Source: Lewinellaceae bacterium (lineage in GTDB: Bacteria > Bacteroidota > Bacteroidia > Chitinophagales > Saprospiraceae). Taken from it: a DNA stretch of 64,000 nucleotides. A model generated the notes under the pieces. The model searched no databases, had not been told where the DNA came from, and saw only the letters and a program-made list of their open reading frames with translations. This document shows, in pieces, positions 17,078 through 26,801 of the stretch. Position 1 is the first letter of the stretch; every line of letters starts with the position of its first letter. The translations under genes and the position numbers were made by a program. Location of the stretch: NCBI GenBank assembly GCA_020636435.1, contig JACJXX010000002.1:2542001-2606000 (forward strand). Reading direction: 5' to 3'.

Positions 17078-17611
17078 ATGAGCCTGAAATCAAAACCGAA
17101 GAAGGTTGTTGAATCCCGCACTGTCATGACCGAGATGGTAATGCCCAACGACACCAACCCTATGGGCAACCTGATGGGAGGCAACCTGCTCAGGTGGATG
17201 GATATTGCTTCCGGGATTTGTGCCGGCAAGCACTGCGAAGCGCATGTCGTAACGGCCTCGGTAGATCATGTTTCTTTTCAAAAGCCTATAAAACTAGGGG
17301 ACGTGATCACGCTGGAAGCCACCGTGACCCGCGCTTTTCGCACCTCAGTCGAGATTCACGTCGAAGTGTTTGCCAATGACATCAAAGGGGGAAACCCCCG
17401 CCGTTGCAACCACGCCTACTACACTTTCGTCGGCATGGATGATGACGGCAACCCCGAGGTGGTGCCTCCTGTCCTTCCTCTCACCGAGATCGAACAGCAG
17501 CGTTTCGACAGCGCCTCCAAGCGAAGGGAAATGCGCCTCATCCTCAGCGGTAGAATGAAACCAGAAGATGCCACGGAATTCCGGGCCTTGTTCCTGGAAC
17601 GGGAGCCTTAA
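17078..17611 (+). CDS. Acyl-CoA thioesterase, hotdog fold
   Basis: This cytosolic 177-residue enzyme should hydrolyse acyl-CoA. Typical YciA/BACH-type features are MVMPNDTNPMGNLMGGNLLRW, with the catalytic Asn/Asp region near residues 25-45, then MDIASGICAGKHC and VVTASVDHVSFQKPIKLGDV. A C-terminal helical segment (EIEQQRFDSASKRREMRL) is common in this subgroup. It starts 9 bp after the previous hypothetical gene. Substrate length is not predictable. Confidence 0.9.
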   Translation: MSLKSKPKKVVESRTVMTEMVMPNDTNPMGNLMGGNLLRWMDIASGICAGKHCEAHVVTASVDHVSFQKPIKLGDVITLEATVTRAFRTSVEIHVEVFANDIKGGNPRRCNHAYYTFVGMDDDGNPEVVPPVLPLTEIEQQRFDSASKRREMRLILSGRMKPEDATEFRALFLEREP

Positions 17612-17723
17612 GCTCTAATTCATCCGTTTGCCGGGAACGTGTCAAATATTTCTCTCGCCTCTCTTCCTTTATTGCGCAGGATTCTTCTAATTTGCCAGAC
17701 TTTAACCAGGAAATATTTGGCTT

Positions 17724-20297
17724 ATGAAAAAGTGCGCTCTGTTATTCCCGGCAGCGCTGCTGCTGTTGCTTGCTTCCTGTGTGGAAAAGGCGCCACAAGG
17801 ATCAAAAGAGGCTGCTTTGTATGAACCCGACGACTATTTTGCTCTCCAGCGGTCTTATCCGGATAAGGCTTTCAGCATAAAAGGCTATGCAAGAGGGGTG
17901 GAACAAGCCCGCCAATCCCTTGCTTTTCGCAATGGATTCCAGGGATTCGGGGAAGAATGGGTCGTGCGCGGCCCCGGCAATATCGGCGGGCGGGCCAATA
18001 CCATCGCCGTGCACCCTGAGAATGAAAACATCATGTATGCCGGATTCGCCCGGGGCGGAGTTTGGAAAACCACCGACGGCGGGCAGAACTGGCTGCCGGT
18101 TTTCGACGATCAATCCTTTCTGTCAATCGGAGATATTGAAATAGACCCCACCAACCCGGACGTGGTCTATGTGGGCACCGGGGATCCCAACATCAGCAGC
18201 CAGCCAGGCATTGGCAACGGCATTTTTAAAAGCGAGGACGCCGGCGCTACCTGGCAGTATATGGGGCTGGAAGAGCAACGCATCATCTCCCAGGTTCGCG
18301 TCAACCCGCAGAATCCCAATATCGTCTATGCGGCGGTGGCCGGGCCTTCCTTTTGAACGCAATGCCCAACGGGGTCTCTATCGCTCCGAGGACGGCGGGC
18401 AAAACTGGGAGCAGGTGCTGCTCATCAGCGATCAGGCAGGCGTCATCGACCTTACCATGCACACCCGCCGACCCCAATATTCTCTACGCTGCCGGGTGGG
18501 GACCGAATCCGGAACAACCAGGAATCCACCATTATAGTACCTGGCGCTAAGGTTTACAAAACTACAGACGGGGAGACAACTGGGTCCTTGTTGCAGGGCG
18601 GCTTGCCGCAGGAGGAGATCGGCAGGGTAGGCTTTACCATCTCCCCTTCAAACCCAGAGGTCGTTTACGCTTTGTACGTCGGCACCGACAGCCAGGTATA
18701 CGATGTATTCCGAACAGATGACGGCGGGGAGAACTGGGCCCCGGTTGTCAACTTCGGAGGGCAGCAGGGATTGGAATCCGGGGTTTTGGGAGGTTTTGGC
18801 TGGTTCTTTGGCCAGATCAGGGTTAACCCCGCTGACCCCAATGATTTCTTTATCCTGGGGGTAGACCTTTGGCGCACCCGCGACGGCGGGCAAAGCTGGG
18901 AGGAAGCGACGCCGCCCTGGTATTTTTATGAGGTTCATGCCGATAAGCACGACCTGGTCTTTACGTCCTCCGGCAGCCTGCTGCTGGCTACCGACGGCGG
19001 CTTGTACCGATCGGCAGACGACAGTCAATCCTGGCAGGACATTGAGAATATCCCCATCACCCAGTTTTACCGCGTGGCTTATAATCCCCATCAGCCTGGG
19101 CTCTATTACGGCGGTGCCCAGGACAACGGCACCACCGGAGGAGGAGCGCTGGAGGAAGAATGGCCCCGGATATTAGGCGGCGACGGTTTTCAGGTGGCCT
19201 TTCGCCCGGACATTCCCGAAGTGATGTACGCCGAGACCCAGAATGGCAATATTTACGTTTCCCTCGATGGAGGCTTCGGCTTTAATGACGCAACTGATGG
19301 CATTGACTCTGACGACCGCCGGGACTGGGATATGCAATACATCATCAGCCCCCACAACCCGGATGTAATGTACACGGGTACTTTTCGCGTGTACCGGAGC
19401 AATGCCGGCGCTATCCCCTACTGGGAACCCATTAGCGAAGATCTTTCCGATGGGCTTATCCTCAACCCTCGTTATCACAACATTACAACCATCGACGAGT
19501 CTCCGGTGGTGGAAGGGCTCCTGTACGTGGGTACCGTCGACGCCAATGTGTGGCGGTCGGATGACACGGGAGAAAACTGGCTGGAGGTCAAGGATGGCCT
19601 GCCCGAGCGGTACGTTACTTCCGTGAAGGCCTCGCCGGCGTTTGCCGATTGGGTATACGTCACTTTTTCGGGATATAAAGACAATGATTTTATACCGCGC
19701 ATTCACCGCTCCAAAAGCCGGGGCGACAGTTGGGAGGATATCTCCGGCGATTTGCCGGATTTGGCGATCAACGATGTTTATATCTTGCCCGGCCACCAGG
19801 ATTCCATCCTGTTCGTCGCAACGGATGGCGGGGTATATGGCAGCCTGAACAGCGGACAAAGCTGGGAGCGGCTGGGCCTTAACATGCCCTACATACACAC
19901 CTATGACCTGGCATGGAACGAGGAGAGAAATGAATTGGTGGTGGGCACCTTTGCCCGTTCCATCATGTCTTACCCGCTGGATTCCATCCTGGCTATTCCC
20001 CAGGATACAGTCATGACGTCTGCCGGCTCGCCTCTGGTTGCCGACAACTCGTTTCTGAAAGTATATCCTTCTCCTGCAAAGGACTGGGTCCGCTTCGGAT
20101 TCCAGAATATCGAACCCGGCAGGGCTTATGAACTGGCCGTGCTCAACCAGAAAGGGCAGGTGGTTCTAAGAAGGCAGGGCAACCAATCCGGCTTTGTGGA
20201 GGAGGAAGTAAGTGTTTCGAGGCTGCCGGCAGGCATGTACACGGCAAAGGTGAAAATGCGCCACACGGTGAGGACGGGGCGTTTCTTGAAACAGTGA
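17724..20297 (+). pseudogene. Sortilin/BNR-repeat T9SS cargo protein, frameshifted near 18.3-18.6 kb
   Basis: A lipoprotein-like signal (LLLLLASC) precedes many VPS10/BNR propeller repeats of the type GGVWKTTDGGQNWLPVFDD, with Asp-box motifs (TDGGQNW, SEDAGATW, SDDTGENW). A T9SS type A sorting domain closes the protein (FLKVYPSPAKDWVRFGFQNI to GRFLKQ). The frame is lost at about 18340 (one extra G), 18468 (one extra C), about 18535 and again near 18570, then runs open from 18588 to the TGA at 20295. All parts of a protein of about 855 residues are present. A cell-surface propeller with unknown ligand is the best guess. Confidence 0.85.
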
Positions 20298-20354
20298 TTG
20301 AAGGAATGAAGGAATGACTTCCTAATCAGCCAGTCATTCCCTCATTCCTTCAAT
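20297..20354. terminator. Bidirectional hairpin terminator
   Basis: A perfect 23-bp inverted repeat (20297-20319 and 20332-20354, beginning ATTGAAGGAATGAAGG) with a 12-bp loop lies exactly between the stop codons of two convergent genes. Confidence 0.75.
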
Positions 20355-20355
20355 T

Positions 20356-23064
20356 TCAATCCACCTCCTCTTCTCCTTCATACAGTTCCCGGCCGGAGCG
20401 GTCGATCACCAGGCTGCTGGCCTGCTGAACGCCCTGCAGGACGATATCCAGGACATTGACGTGGGCCGGGCGGGTGGCCATAAAGAAAATGGCTTCGGCT
20501 ACATCCCGGGATGTCAAGGGTTTGAAACCTTTATAAATCTTCGCTTTTTCCTCATCGCCGTCAAAGCGGGTCAGAGCGAACTCCGTTTCTTCAACATGAG
20601 CAGGGTTCACCATGCTGACCTTAACATGGTGTTGGTGCAGGTCGAGCCGCATGGCTTTGGTCAGTGCTTCCACTGCTGATTTAGTGGCGCAGTATACGTT
20701 GCCGTTGGGATACACATCCCGGCCGGCAGTGGAGCAAATATTGATGATGTGCCCGCTTTTGCGCTCTACCATACCTGGAGACACGGCCCGGGTCATATAC
20801 AAGAGCCCTTTCAGGTTGGTGTCGATCATTTCTTCCCAATGCTCTATTTTGCCCTCGTGGATGGGGGCCAGGCCTTTGGCTTTGCCGGCATTATTGATCA
20901 GGATATCGACCTCCATTCCCTTGTCGCCGAGTTTTTCCATCACTTCTTCCACGGCGCCTCCGTCTCTGACGTCAAAGGCGATGGCGAGGACATCAGCATC
21001 GTACTCCTCTTCGAACCGGCCTTTCAGTTCTTCGAGGCGTTTGGCCCGCCGCCCGGTGATGATGACGCGATAGCCGTTTTGAGCGAATTTTTCAGCTACG
21101 GCTTTTCCGATACCGGATGTAGCCCCCGTAATGAGCACGGTTTGATCCACTTTGGGTTTTTCCGGCACGGGCTCTTCTTCTATCTCCTGGCGCAACACAG
21201 CCGCTTCTTCTTCTCTGGCCCTCAGCAGTTCCTCCAGGCGGTTGATGTTGTTTTTTAATGCTTCGAGGGCGTCATGCTCTACGCTGGCAATAGCAGAGGC
21301 GGGCGGAGTGGAAGCGGAAGCTTCTGAAACCGGAGCTGGTGGTTGCGGTTGCTCCTGAAAGGCGAGATCGTTTTCAGGAGTGTGCAATTCCGGGTTTATC
21401 GCGATGGCCCGGGCGTAGGCCCGCTTGGCTTTCGGCCGTTGCCCCAACTGATAGTAAACCAGCGCCAGGTCGTAATTGGCAAAGGGGTGCTTGGGGTCGA
21501 TTTCCAGGGTTCGCTTCAGAAGCTCAATGGCCTTTTTGGGCTTGCCCAGGGCCTCATTCAGCAGCAATGCATACTGATAACACGCATCGGCATTGTTCTC
21601 GTCCTGCTTTATCGCCTTTTTCAAATATCTGGAAGCCGCTTTTTGCTGCCCTTCAAAATGAGCCGCCAGGATCAGGCCCAGGCGGTAGCAAGCATGGGGA
21701 TACTTTGGGTTGACATCAATCAGCCGCAGGTAGTATTTGCGGGCATTGTCAAAATCCTCCAGCAATTCATTGAGTTCTCCCATCAAATAAAGCGCTTCTT
21801 CGTTGCTGGGCTCTGCTTCGACTACCGATTGCAGCGCTTTGCGGGCAGAACGGTAGTCCTGGCCCCGCTGTGCCAGCATCAGTGCCTGGTTGTATTTAAG
21901 ATAGGCATTATCCGGGTTCTCCTCCACTGCCTGGGCCATAAACGCCAGTCCTTCCTGCACCTGCCCCGTATTGAAATACTCCATTGCTTCTTCAACCAGG
22001 ACCGCCACCTGGTCTTCCTCCAATTCCTCTTCTTCTTCTTCCGATAGGGCGTCGTCCTCTTCGTCATCCAGGTAGAACGGCTCCTCTGCATTTTCATCTT
22101 CCTCACCCTCACCCTCAACCTCACCCTCATCCTCATCCTCAACCTCAACCTCATCCTCAACCTCCCCAACCCCCCACTCAATAACATCGGCGATTTCATC
22201 GCTTGCCGGTTCTTCCCCAGCGGGCGTTTGAGGTTCTTCTACGCGCTCTTCTGGCCCGAGTTCTTCGATCAGATCCATGCCAGGGATATCGGAAAGGCCG
22301 GCCGGAGGAGGGGCTTCTTCCGCTTCGACGGGAGTGGTCGGGCTTTCCTCTTGCGCTTCTGTTATTTCTTCTTGCTCCTCAACCGCAGCAGGAAGCTCTG
22401 CGGCAGGCGTTTCTTCCTCCGGGGCAGGAGGAGCGGGTTCAGTTATCAGCACGGAAGGCGCCTTCGATTTGAACCGGCCCCAGCCATCCATGTCGCCAGT
22501 AAACTTGAAAAACTGTTCGTAACTGTTGGCAACCAGGCTCTTGTGGGTCTGGTAATTCATTCCTCTCAGAACACGGAGGAATTCTCCGGCTTCGCTGGAA
22601 ATCTCCCGCATGATCTTCAGGTGGGCATTGAAGGCTTCTTCGTCAAATTCCTTCATCTGCCGTTTCTGGCGGCGCAGGTCCAGGTATTGATCCTGCCAGT
22701 AATTGATGTATTGAATGATATCGCTGACGCGCTCAAAGTCGGTCTGGACTTTTATCGTTTTCCCCGTTTGCTCGTCTTCGGTTACGCCTTCGATCACCAC
22801 GGGCAGGATCAGGTTCCGTTTCTCCTGAAGCAGCTTGAGGCCCCGGTGCATGCACTGCGCGGCTTTGAGGAAATTGTCGCTGACAATCAGGAGAATGGGG
22901 TTGGGCTGGCTGAGCAGTTGGTCGGAAAGTGGCGGATTAACAGTAGATTTTGTGCCGGCATAGTGCTGAAATTGATAGCCGGACAGGTTCAGGTGTTGTT
23001 CGATTTGTTTTACTACTTGCTCATTATCTGCACAATAAGCAATGGCAATGTTTTTTGCGCTCAT
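20356..23064 (-). CDS. Fusion protein: TIR-like domain, acidic linker, TPR array, short-chain dehydrogenase
   Basis: The 902 residues divide into four parts. Residues 1-170 resemble a TIR fold: strand NIAIAYCADNEQVVKQIEQHL, then PILLIVSDNFLKAAQCMHRG and LILPVVIEG. At the place of the WCxxE helix it reads QCMHR, so the NADase Glu is replaced by Arg74. Residues 205-350 are a Glu/Pro-rich linker. Residues 351-560 are about six TPRs (e.g. AYLKYNQALMLAQRGQDYRS). After a coiled coil (595-632), residues 638-890 are a complete SDR: TGATSGIG 646-653, NNAG 724-727, Ser778, YxxxK Tyr791-Lys795. There are no TM segments. It could be a signalling oxidoreductase scaffold; the substrate is unknown. Confidence 0.8.
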   Translation of the reverse strand: MSAKNIAIAYCADNEQVVKQIEQHLNLSGYQFQHYAGTKSTVNPPLSDQLLSQPNPILLIVSDNFLKAAQCMHRGLKLLQEKRNLILPVVIEGVTEDEQTGKTIKVQTDFERVSDIIQYINYWQDQYLDLRRQKRQMKEFDEEAFNAHLKIMREISSEAGEFLRVLRGMNYQTHKSLVANSYEQFFKFTGDMDGWGRFKSKAPSVLITEPAPPAPEEETPAAELPAAVEEQEEITEAQEESPTTPVEAEEAPPPAGLSDIPGMDLIEELGPEERVEEPQTPAGEEPASDEIADVIEWGVGEVEDEVEVEDEDEGEVEGEGEEDENAEEPFYLDDEEDDALSEEEEEELEEDQVAVLVEEAMEYFNTGQVQEGLAFMAQAVEENPDNAYLKYNQALMLAQRGQDYRSARKALQSVVEAEPSNEEALYLMGELNELLEDFDNARKYYLRLIDVNPKYPHACYRLGLILAAHFEGQQKAASRYLKKAIKQDENNADACYQYALLLNEALGKPKKAIELLKRTLEIDPKHPFANYDLALVYYQLGQRPKAKRAYARAIAINPELHTPENDLAFQEQPQPPAPVSEASASTPPASAIASVEHDALEALKNNINRLEELLRAREEEAAVLRQEIEEEPVPEKPKVDQTVLITGATSGIGKAVAEKFAQNGYRVIITGRRAKRLEELKGRFEEEYDADVLAIAFDVRDGGAVEEVMEKLGDKGMEVDILINNAGKAKGLAPIHEGKIEHWEEMIDTNLKGLLYMTRAVSPGMVERKSGHIINICSTAGRDVYPNGNVYCATKSAVEALTKAMRLDLHQHHVKVSMVNPAHVEETEFALTRFDGDEEKAKIYKGFKPLTSRDVAEAIFFMATRPAHVNVLDIVLQGVQQASSLVIDRSGRELYEGEEEVD

Positions 23065-23085
23065 GATTTCAAATTGATTTCTGGT

Positions 23086-24432
23086 TTACTTTTTTTCTGT
23101 TTCCTTCAAAAGTTGGCTGATGAAAGACGTAAATTCTTTTTTGAACGATTCATATTCGCTGGTGGCCGGGCCGGCAAAGCCGGCGTGTATCCGCCGAACG
23201 GCTCCCGCCTGATCCACAATGATAAGGGTAGGGTAGGCGATCACCTGGTTGAGCATTGGAAGCGCTTTTGCGGCGTCCTCCGTATTTGCTTTTCCCGCCA
23301 GGAGGATCTCGTAATCCAGCCCCAACCCTTCTTTAAACGCACGGATGGCCTCCTTAGCATTTTCCGGCTCCTCATATCGCTCGAAGGACAAGCCAACGGC
23401 TTCCAGCGGCTGTTCCGGGTGAGCGCCGAGGTATCCCTGAAGAAAAACGGCTTCGTCCCGGCAATTGGGGCACCAACTTCCCATGGCCTGTACCAGCACT
23501 ACTTTGCCCCGATAAACGGAATCTGATAAAGATACGGTTTTGCCGTCTGGGTTTTCAAATGAAAACTGTATTCCATCGTAGCCTTCCCTGAGGTACGACA
23601 GGCTGTGCGGGTCTCTTAGTTGAAAATCCGGATTGGCCTTTGCTTTCCAGATCGCCCTGTAGTGTTTGCCCGACCGGAAAGATCCGATGAGGGTGTTGTC
23701 CGGCTGGATTTTTGCTTCAAAAAGAAAGGCATGGGCGCCGTCGAAACAACTCAAATAGAGTTTGTCCTTCTGTATGGTTCCGTCCAGGAAACGGTAATCG
23801 CCGGTTTCCGTCAGAAAAGTGCCGGAAAGGTGGTTGCCGTCCTGTTTGAACTCTCCGATCGCCGGGTAGGGCTCGTCGCCCTCTATGCCGAAGGTGGCTT
23901 CCCACCGCCCGCTGACGTCCATGACCGGAGGTTTGCGCAGGGTGGTAAAGCGGTAATTTTCCCCCTGATATGCCTTGAACGGAATGCGGTAGTTGTCGCG
24001 GTCATTCACCACCCATTCGCCCTCCATCACATCCTCTTCAAAGATGGCGCGGATGTAGGAATCGTAAACCGGCAGGTTGATCACCACGGTGTCCTTGGCG
24101 GTCGAGCGGTCCCGGCCGATAAAAATGTCTTCTACTTTTATCCGTTCCTCCCCGTTGATGATCTCGATGTGAAATTTGCCTTCACCGGTGTACAGCACCT
24201 CAAAATTGAAGGGCAGCTCGCCCTGGGTCACTTCTTCAAACTCCAGGTTCATCAGCTGGGGCAGGGGTTTCCCTTCCGGGTTGTCGGCGAGGGAGCGGGG
24301 CTCGAGTTCCAGCACCGCTCGCCAGAGGCCGGGAGGGAGGCCATTATAGGGATGTTCTATGACAATGCAGGAGGCCAGTCCTGTAGCCAGAACGATTGCA
24401 AACATCCAAAGGGATCGGGCGTGCCTGTTCAT
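23086..24432 (-). CDS. TlpA-like thioredoxin-domain lipoprotein
   Basis: This 448-residue lipoprotein has signal peptide and lipobox GLASC (Cys22), so it is membrane-attached in the periplasm or surface. Residues about 30-280 form a beta-rich domain seen in Bacteroidota redoxin proteins (LYTGEGKFHIEIINGEE, SGRWEATFGIEGDE). Residues 305-440 are a TlpA/AhpC-TSA fold with GSWCPNCRDEA (Cys321, Cys324) and the cis-Pro loop YPTLIIVD. It likely reduces or isomerises disulfides of exported proteins. Its start lies 21 bp beyond the TIR/SDR fusion's start region on the same strand, so the fusion gene may be downstream in the same transcript. Confidence 0.85.
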   Translation of the reverse strand: MNRHARSLWMFAIVLATGLASCIVIEHPYNGLPPGLWRAVLELEPRSLADNPEGKPLPQLMNLEFEEVTQGELPFNFEVLYTGEGKFHIEIINGEERIKVEDIFIGRDRSTAKDTVVINLPVYDSYIRAIFEEDVMEGEWVVNDRDNYRIPFKAYQGENYRFTTLRKPPVMDVSGRWEATFGIEGDEPYPAIGEFKQDGNHLSGTFLTETGDYRFLDGTIQKDKLYLSCFDGAHAFLFEAKIQPDNTLIGSFRSGKHYRAIWKAKANPDFQLRDPHSLSYLREGYDGIQFSFENPDGKTVSLSDSVYRGKVVLVQAMGSWCPNCRDEAVFLQGYLGAHPEQPLEAVGLSFERYEEPENAKEAIRAFKEGLGLDYEILLAGKANTEDAAKALPMLNQVIAYPTLIIVDQAGAVRRIHAGFAGPATSEYESFKKEFTSFISQLLKETEKK

Positions 24433-24548
24433 TATTTCGTTTTACTGAAAAAATCCCGAAAAGATGCACCTTGCCGATGCAAATTAATACAATGAGTTAA
24501 CCCCAAAATTTTCCCATTGTTGTTTTCGGGTGCCGTATTTCCAGTTGG

Positions 24549-25082
24549 CTAACCGGACTTTTCTCCCGAAAAATGATCCTCTTTGTACTTAAACAGCACA
24601 TTGAAGGTCGTCAGGCTGCCATAAATCCGGGTAATATACTGCTGCAGGTTGACTTTTTCCTCATCGGTGAGGTTGGAGCTGTTGATCCTTTGCTCCATGA
24701 CCCGCAACCGGTCTCTGACCATAACGATTTTATGGAAAAAGGTTTCAATTGGCACCTCTTTTTCTTTTAGCCCTTCTTCTCCCGGCTTAAGGATCATAAC
24801 TCCTCCGTCCCACCGGTCGCCCAGGGGAATCTCCTCAGAGATGTCGGAAAAGGACCGCAGGACTTTGATCATCGACTTCTCCATCTCGTTGAATGAGATG
24901 CCCTCTTCTGGCGCAATAGCGTCTACAATCTCCCATTTTTCGTATTCCTTGCCGACCTGCTTGATCCCGTAGAGCATGAAACAAACGTCGTAGGCAGCTT
25001 TGTGCAGGCGGATAACCACGCCGTCTCCATAAGCCGGGTGCCGAACGCGGGAACCAATGCCGAGGATCTGTTTTTCACTCAT
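24549..25082 (-). CDS. Conserved hypothetical protein with an N-terminal Tudor-like segment
   Basis: This soluble protein has 177 residues. Residues 8-55 (GIGSRVRHPAYGDGVVIRLH to EKWEIVD) resemble the small SH3/Tudor-like fold found at the end of UvrD helicases and in CarD-type RNA polymerase binders. The rest is helical (MEKSMIKVLRSFSDIS, RDRLRVMEQRINSSNL). No catalytic motif is seen. The resemblance suggests binding to nucleic acid or RNA polymerase, but this is inference. It lies between the TlpA-like gene and the dicarboxylate symporter, all on the minus strand. Confidence 0.7.
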   Translation of the reverse strand: MSEKQILGIGSRVRHPAYGDGVVIRLHKAAYDVCFMLYGIKQVGKEYEKWEIVDAIAPEEGISFNEMEKSMIKVLRSFSDISEEIPLGDRWDGGVMILKPGEEGLKEKEVPIETFFHKIVMVRDRLRVMEQRINSSNLTDEEKVNLQQYITRIYGSLTTFNVLFKYKEDHFSGEKSG

Positions 25083-25132
25083 GTCTGACTTTATATTTGG
25101 TTATTAAATTATACAAAGCCGCCGCCACCCCC

Positions 25133-26578
25133 CTACAAAACCGGTTCCGGGGCGAGCTCCAGTTCTCCTTCCGATTTGGCGATGAGGGTCGAAACCGTAG
25201 CATCGCCGGTTACGTTGACGACGGTCCGGCACATGTCCAGAATGCGGTCGACCGGAAAGATGATGGCGATCCAGGCCGGGTTGAGGCCTACCGATTGCAG
25301 GACGATGATCATCATCACCAGCCCGGCGCTGGGCACAGCCGCCGAGCCGATAGAAGCCAGGGTGGCGGTCAGCACGATGGTGATCTGCTGGCTCAGGTTG
25401 AGGTCGACCAGGTGCATTTGCGCCAGGAAAACGACAGCCACCGCCTGGTACAGGCTGGTACCGTCCATGTTGACCGTAGCGCCGATGGGCAGCACGAAGT
25501 TAGTCACGTTTTGGGACACCCCGATGTTGTCGCGAACACATTCCATTGTCACTGGCAGGGTAGCAGCGCTGGAGCTGGTAGAGAAGGCCAGGAACTGCGC
25601 CGGGCTGATGCGCCGGAAAAAACCACCGTAAGACAAGCCTTTCACAAAAAAGGTGATCAGGGACGGATAAACCAGGAAGATCATCGCGCCCAGCCCCAGG
25701 AGCACGACTACCGAATAACTAAGCAACCCTTTAAAAATCTCAACGACCTCCCCGGGCGTATCCGCCATTTTGGCGATTACGCCCGCCATGAGGGCAAAAA
25801 CAAAAAAGGGCGCCGCTTCCATGACGATTTCTACCATCTTCAGGAATACTTCGTTGATGCCGTTGACCAGGTCGATAACCGGTTTGGTTTTCTCGGCTGG
25901 CAACAGCAGCAGCATAATGCCGAAGAAGATGCCGAAGAAGATGACCTGCAGCATGCGCCCGCCGTCGCTGAGGGCGGCAAAGATGTTGTCCGGAACAAAA
26001 TCCACAATAAATTGCAGGGGCCCCTGCTCTTTCAGTTGTTCGGCAGCGCGCATTCGCTCCTCCACGGTGCTATTGCCTTCTTCGGCCTTCATGGCTTCCG
26101 TTGCCGCAGCAACCTCGCTTGCATATTCGGGATTCGACAGGTAATTTTTCCCATCCAGTATCCTGCCGCCAGGGGTGGCATTGGCCCACAGTTCATATTT
26201 GAGGCGGTTTTTGACCCGTTGGCCTTCGTCGATGTAATTGCCTGGTTTTAAAGTGTTGACCAAAATTAACCCGATGGTGACCGCTGCCACAGTAGTCACC
26301 AGATAGGCGAAGAGCGTCTTAGCCCCCATCCGGCCCAGTTTGGCGGGGTCGGGCAGGGCAGAAACGCCGGCAATGATGGAAAACAAGACCAGCGGCACGG
26401 CGATGAACTTCAAAAGCCGGATAAAAATGGTGCCAAATGGATCGATCCAGTTAATGGTAAACTTATTCCACCCCAGGTAACTCGATACCAGAGAGTAAAT
26501 AATGCCCAGGATCAGGCCGATAATGATCTTCCAGTGCAGCGGTATTCTTTTCATCATGTCGAATGTGCGGATTTGCAA
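25133..26578 (-). CDS. Dicarboxylate/amino acid:cation symporter (DAACS family)
   Basis: This inner-membrane importer for glutamate, aspartate or C4-dicarboxylates has 481 residues and about eight TM segments. Signatures are the first reentrant loop AFSTSSSAATLPVTMECV, the substrate motif NFVLPIGATVNMDGTSLYQA and a second loop GSAAVPSAGLVMMII with FPVDRILDMCRTVVNVTGDA. A soluble insert of about 60 residues (EYASEVAAATEAMKAEEGN region) between TM3 and TM4 is longer than in GltP and is common in Bacteroidota members. The gene is monocistronic by spacing. Confidence 0.93.
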   Translation of the reverse strand: MQIRTFDMMKRIPLHWKIIIGLILGIIYSLVSSYLGWNKFTINWIDPFGTIFIRLLKFIAVPLVLFSIIAGVSALPDPAKLGRMGAKTLFAYLVTTVAAVTIGLILVNTLKPGNYIDEGQRVKNRLKYELWANATPGGRILDGKNYLSNPEYASEVAAATEAMKAEEGNSTVEERMRAAEQLKEQGPLQFIVDFVPDNIFAALSDGGRMLQVIFFGIFFGIMLLLLPAEKTKPVIDLVNGINEVFLKMVEIVMEAAPFFVFALMAGVIAKMADTPGEVVEIFKGLLSYSVVVLLGLGAMIFLVYPSLITFFVKGLSYGGFFRRISPAQFLAFSTSSSAATLPVTMECVRDNIGVSQNVTNFVLPIGATVNMDGTSLYQAVAVVFLAQMHLVDLNLSQQITIVLTATLASIGSAAVPSAGLVMMIIVLQSVGLNPAWIAIIFPVDRILDMCRTVVNVTGDATVSTLIAKSEGELELAPEPVL

Positions 26579-26760
26579 GCCCCCAAAATAGAGAAATTCT
26601 CGTAAAGGGTTATATTCCCTGTTACAATACTCCTAAAAACCACCCGCCGACAATATAGAAAAAATAATATCTTACCACCACGCTAACGCGCCCCCTGCGT
26701 TCTCTCGTAACCAAAAACCTTATTATATGAACCGATTATTGTTTTCTGATGAATATCTCC

Positions 26761-26801
26761 GGCCGCTGAAATCGTGCTCCAGCAGCACGATTTCAGCGGC
26801 C
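26761..26801 (-). terminator. 18-bp perfect hairpin overlapping the ATPase stop codon
   Basis: GGCCGCTGAAATCGTGCT (26761-26778) and its exact complement (26784-26801) enclose a 5-base loop. The right arm includes the last codons and TGA stop of the ATPase gene. There is no T run beyond it, so it may stabilise the mRNA end rather than act as a classical terminator. Confidence 0.55.

Noticed and set aside
22080..22185. Microsatellite (CCTCAACCTCATCC-type) as a separate repeat element
   Set aside because: It encodes the Glu/Val-rich part of the acidic linker in the TIR/TPR/SDR fusion in frame, so it is coding low-complexity DNA.
23620..24495. Gene on the plus strand opposite the TlpA-like lipoprotein
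   Set aside because: Shadow of the real minus-strand gene; no family resemblance and no start context.
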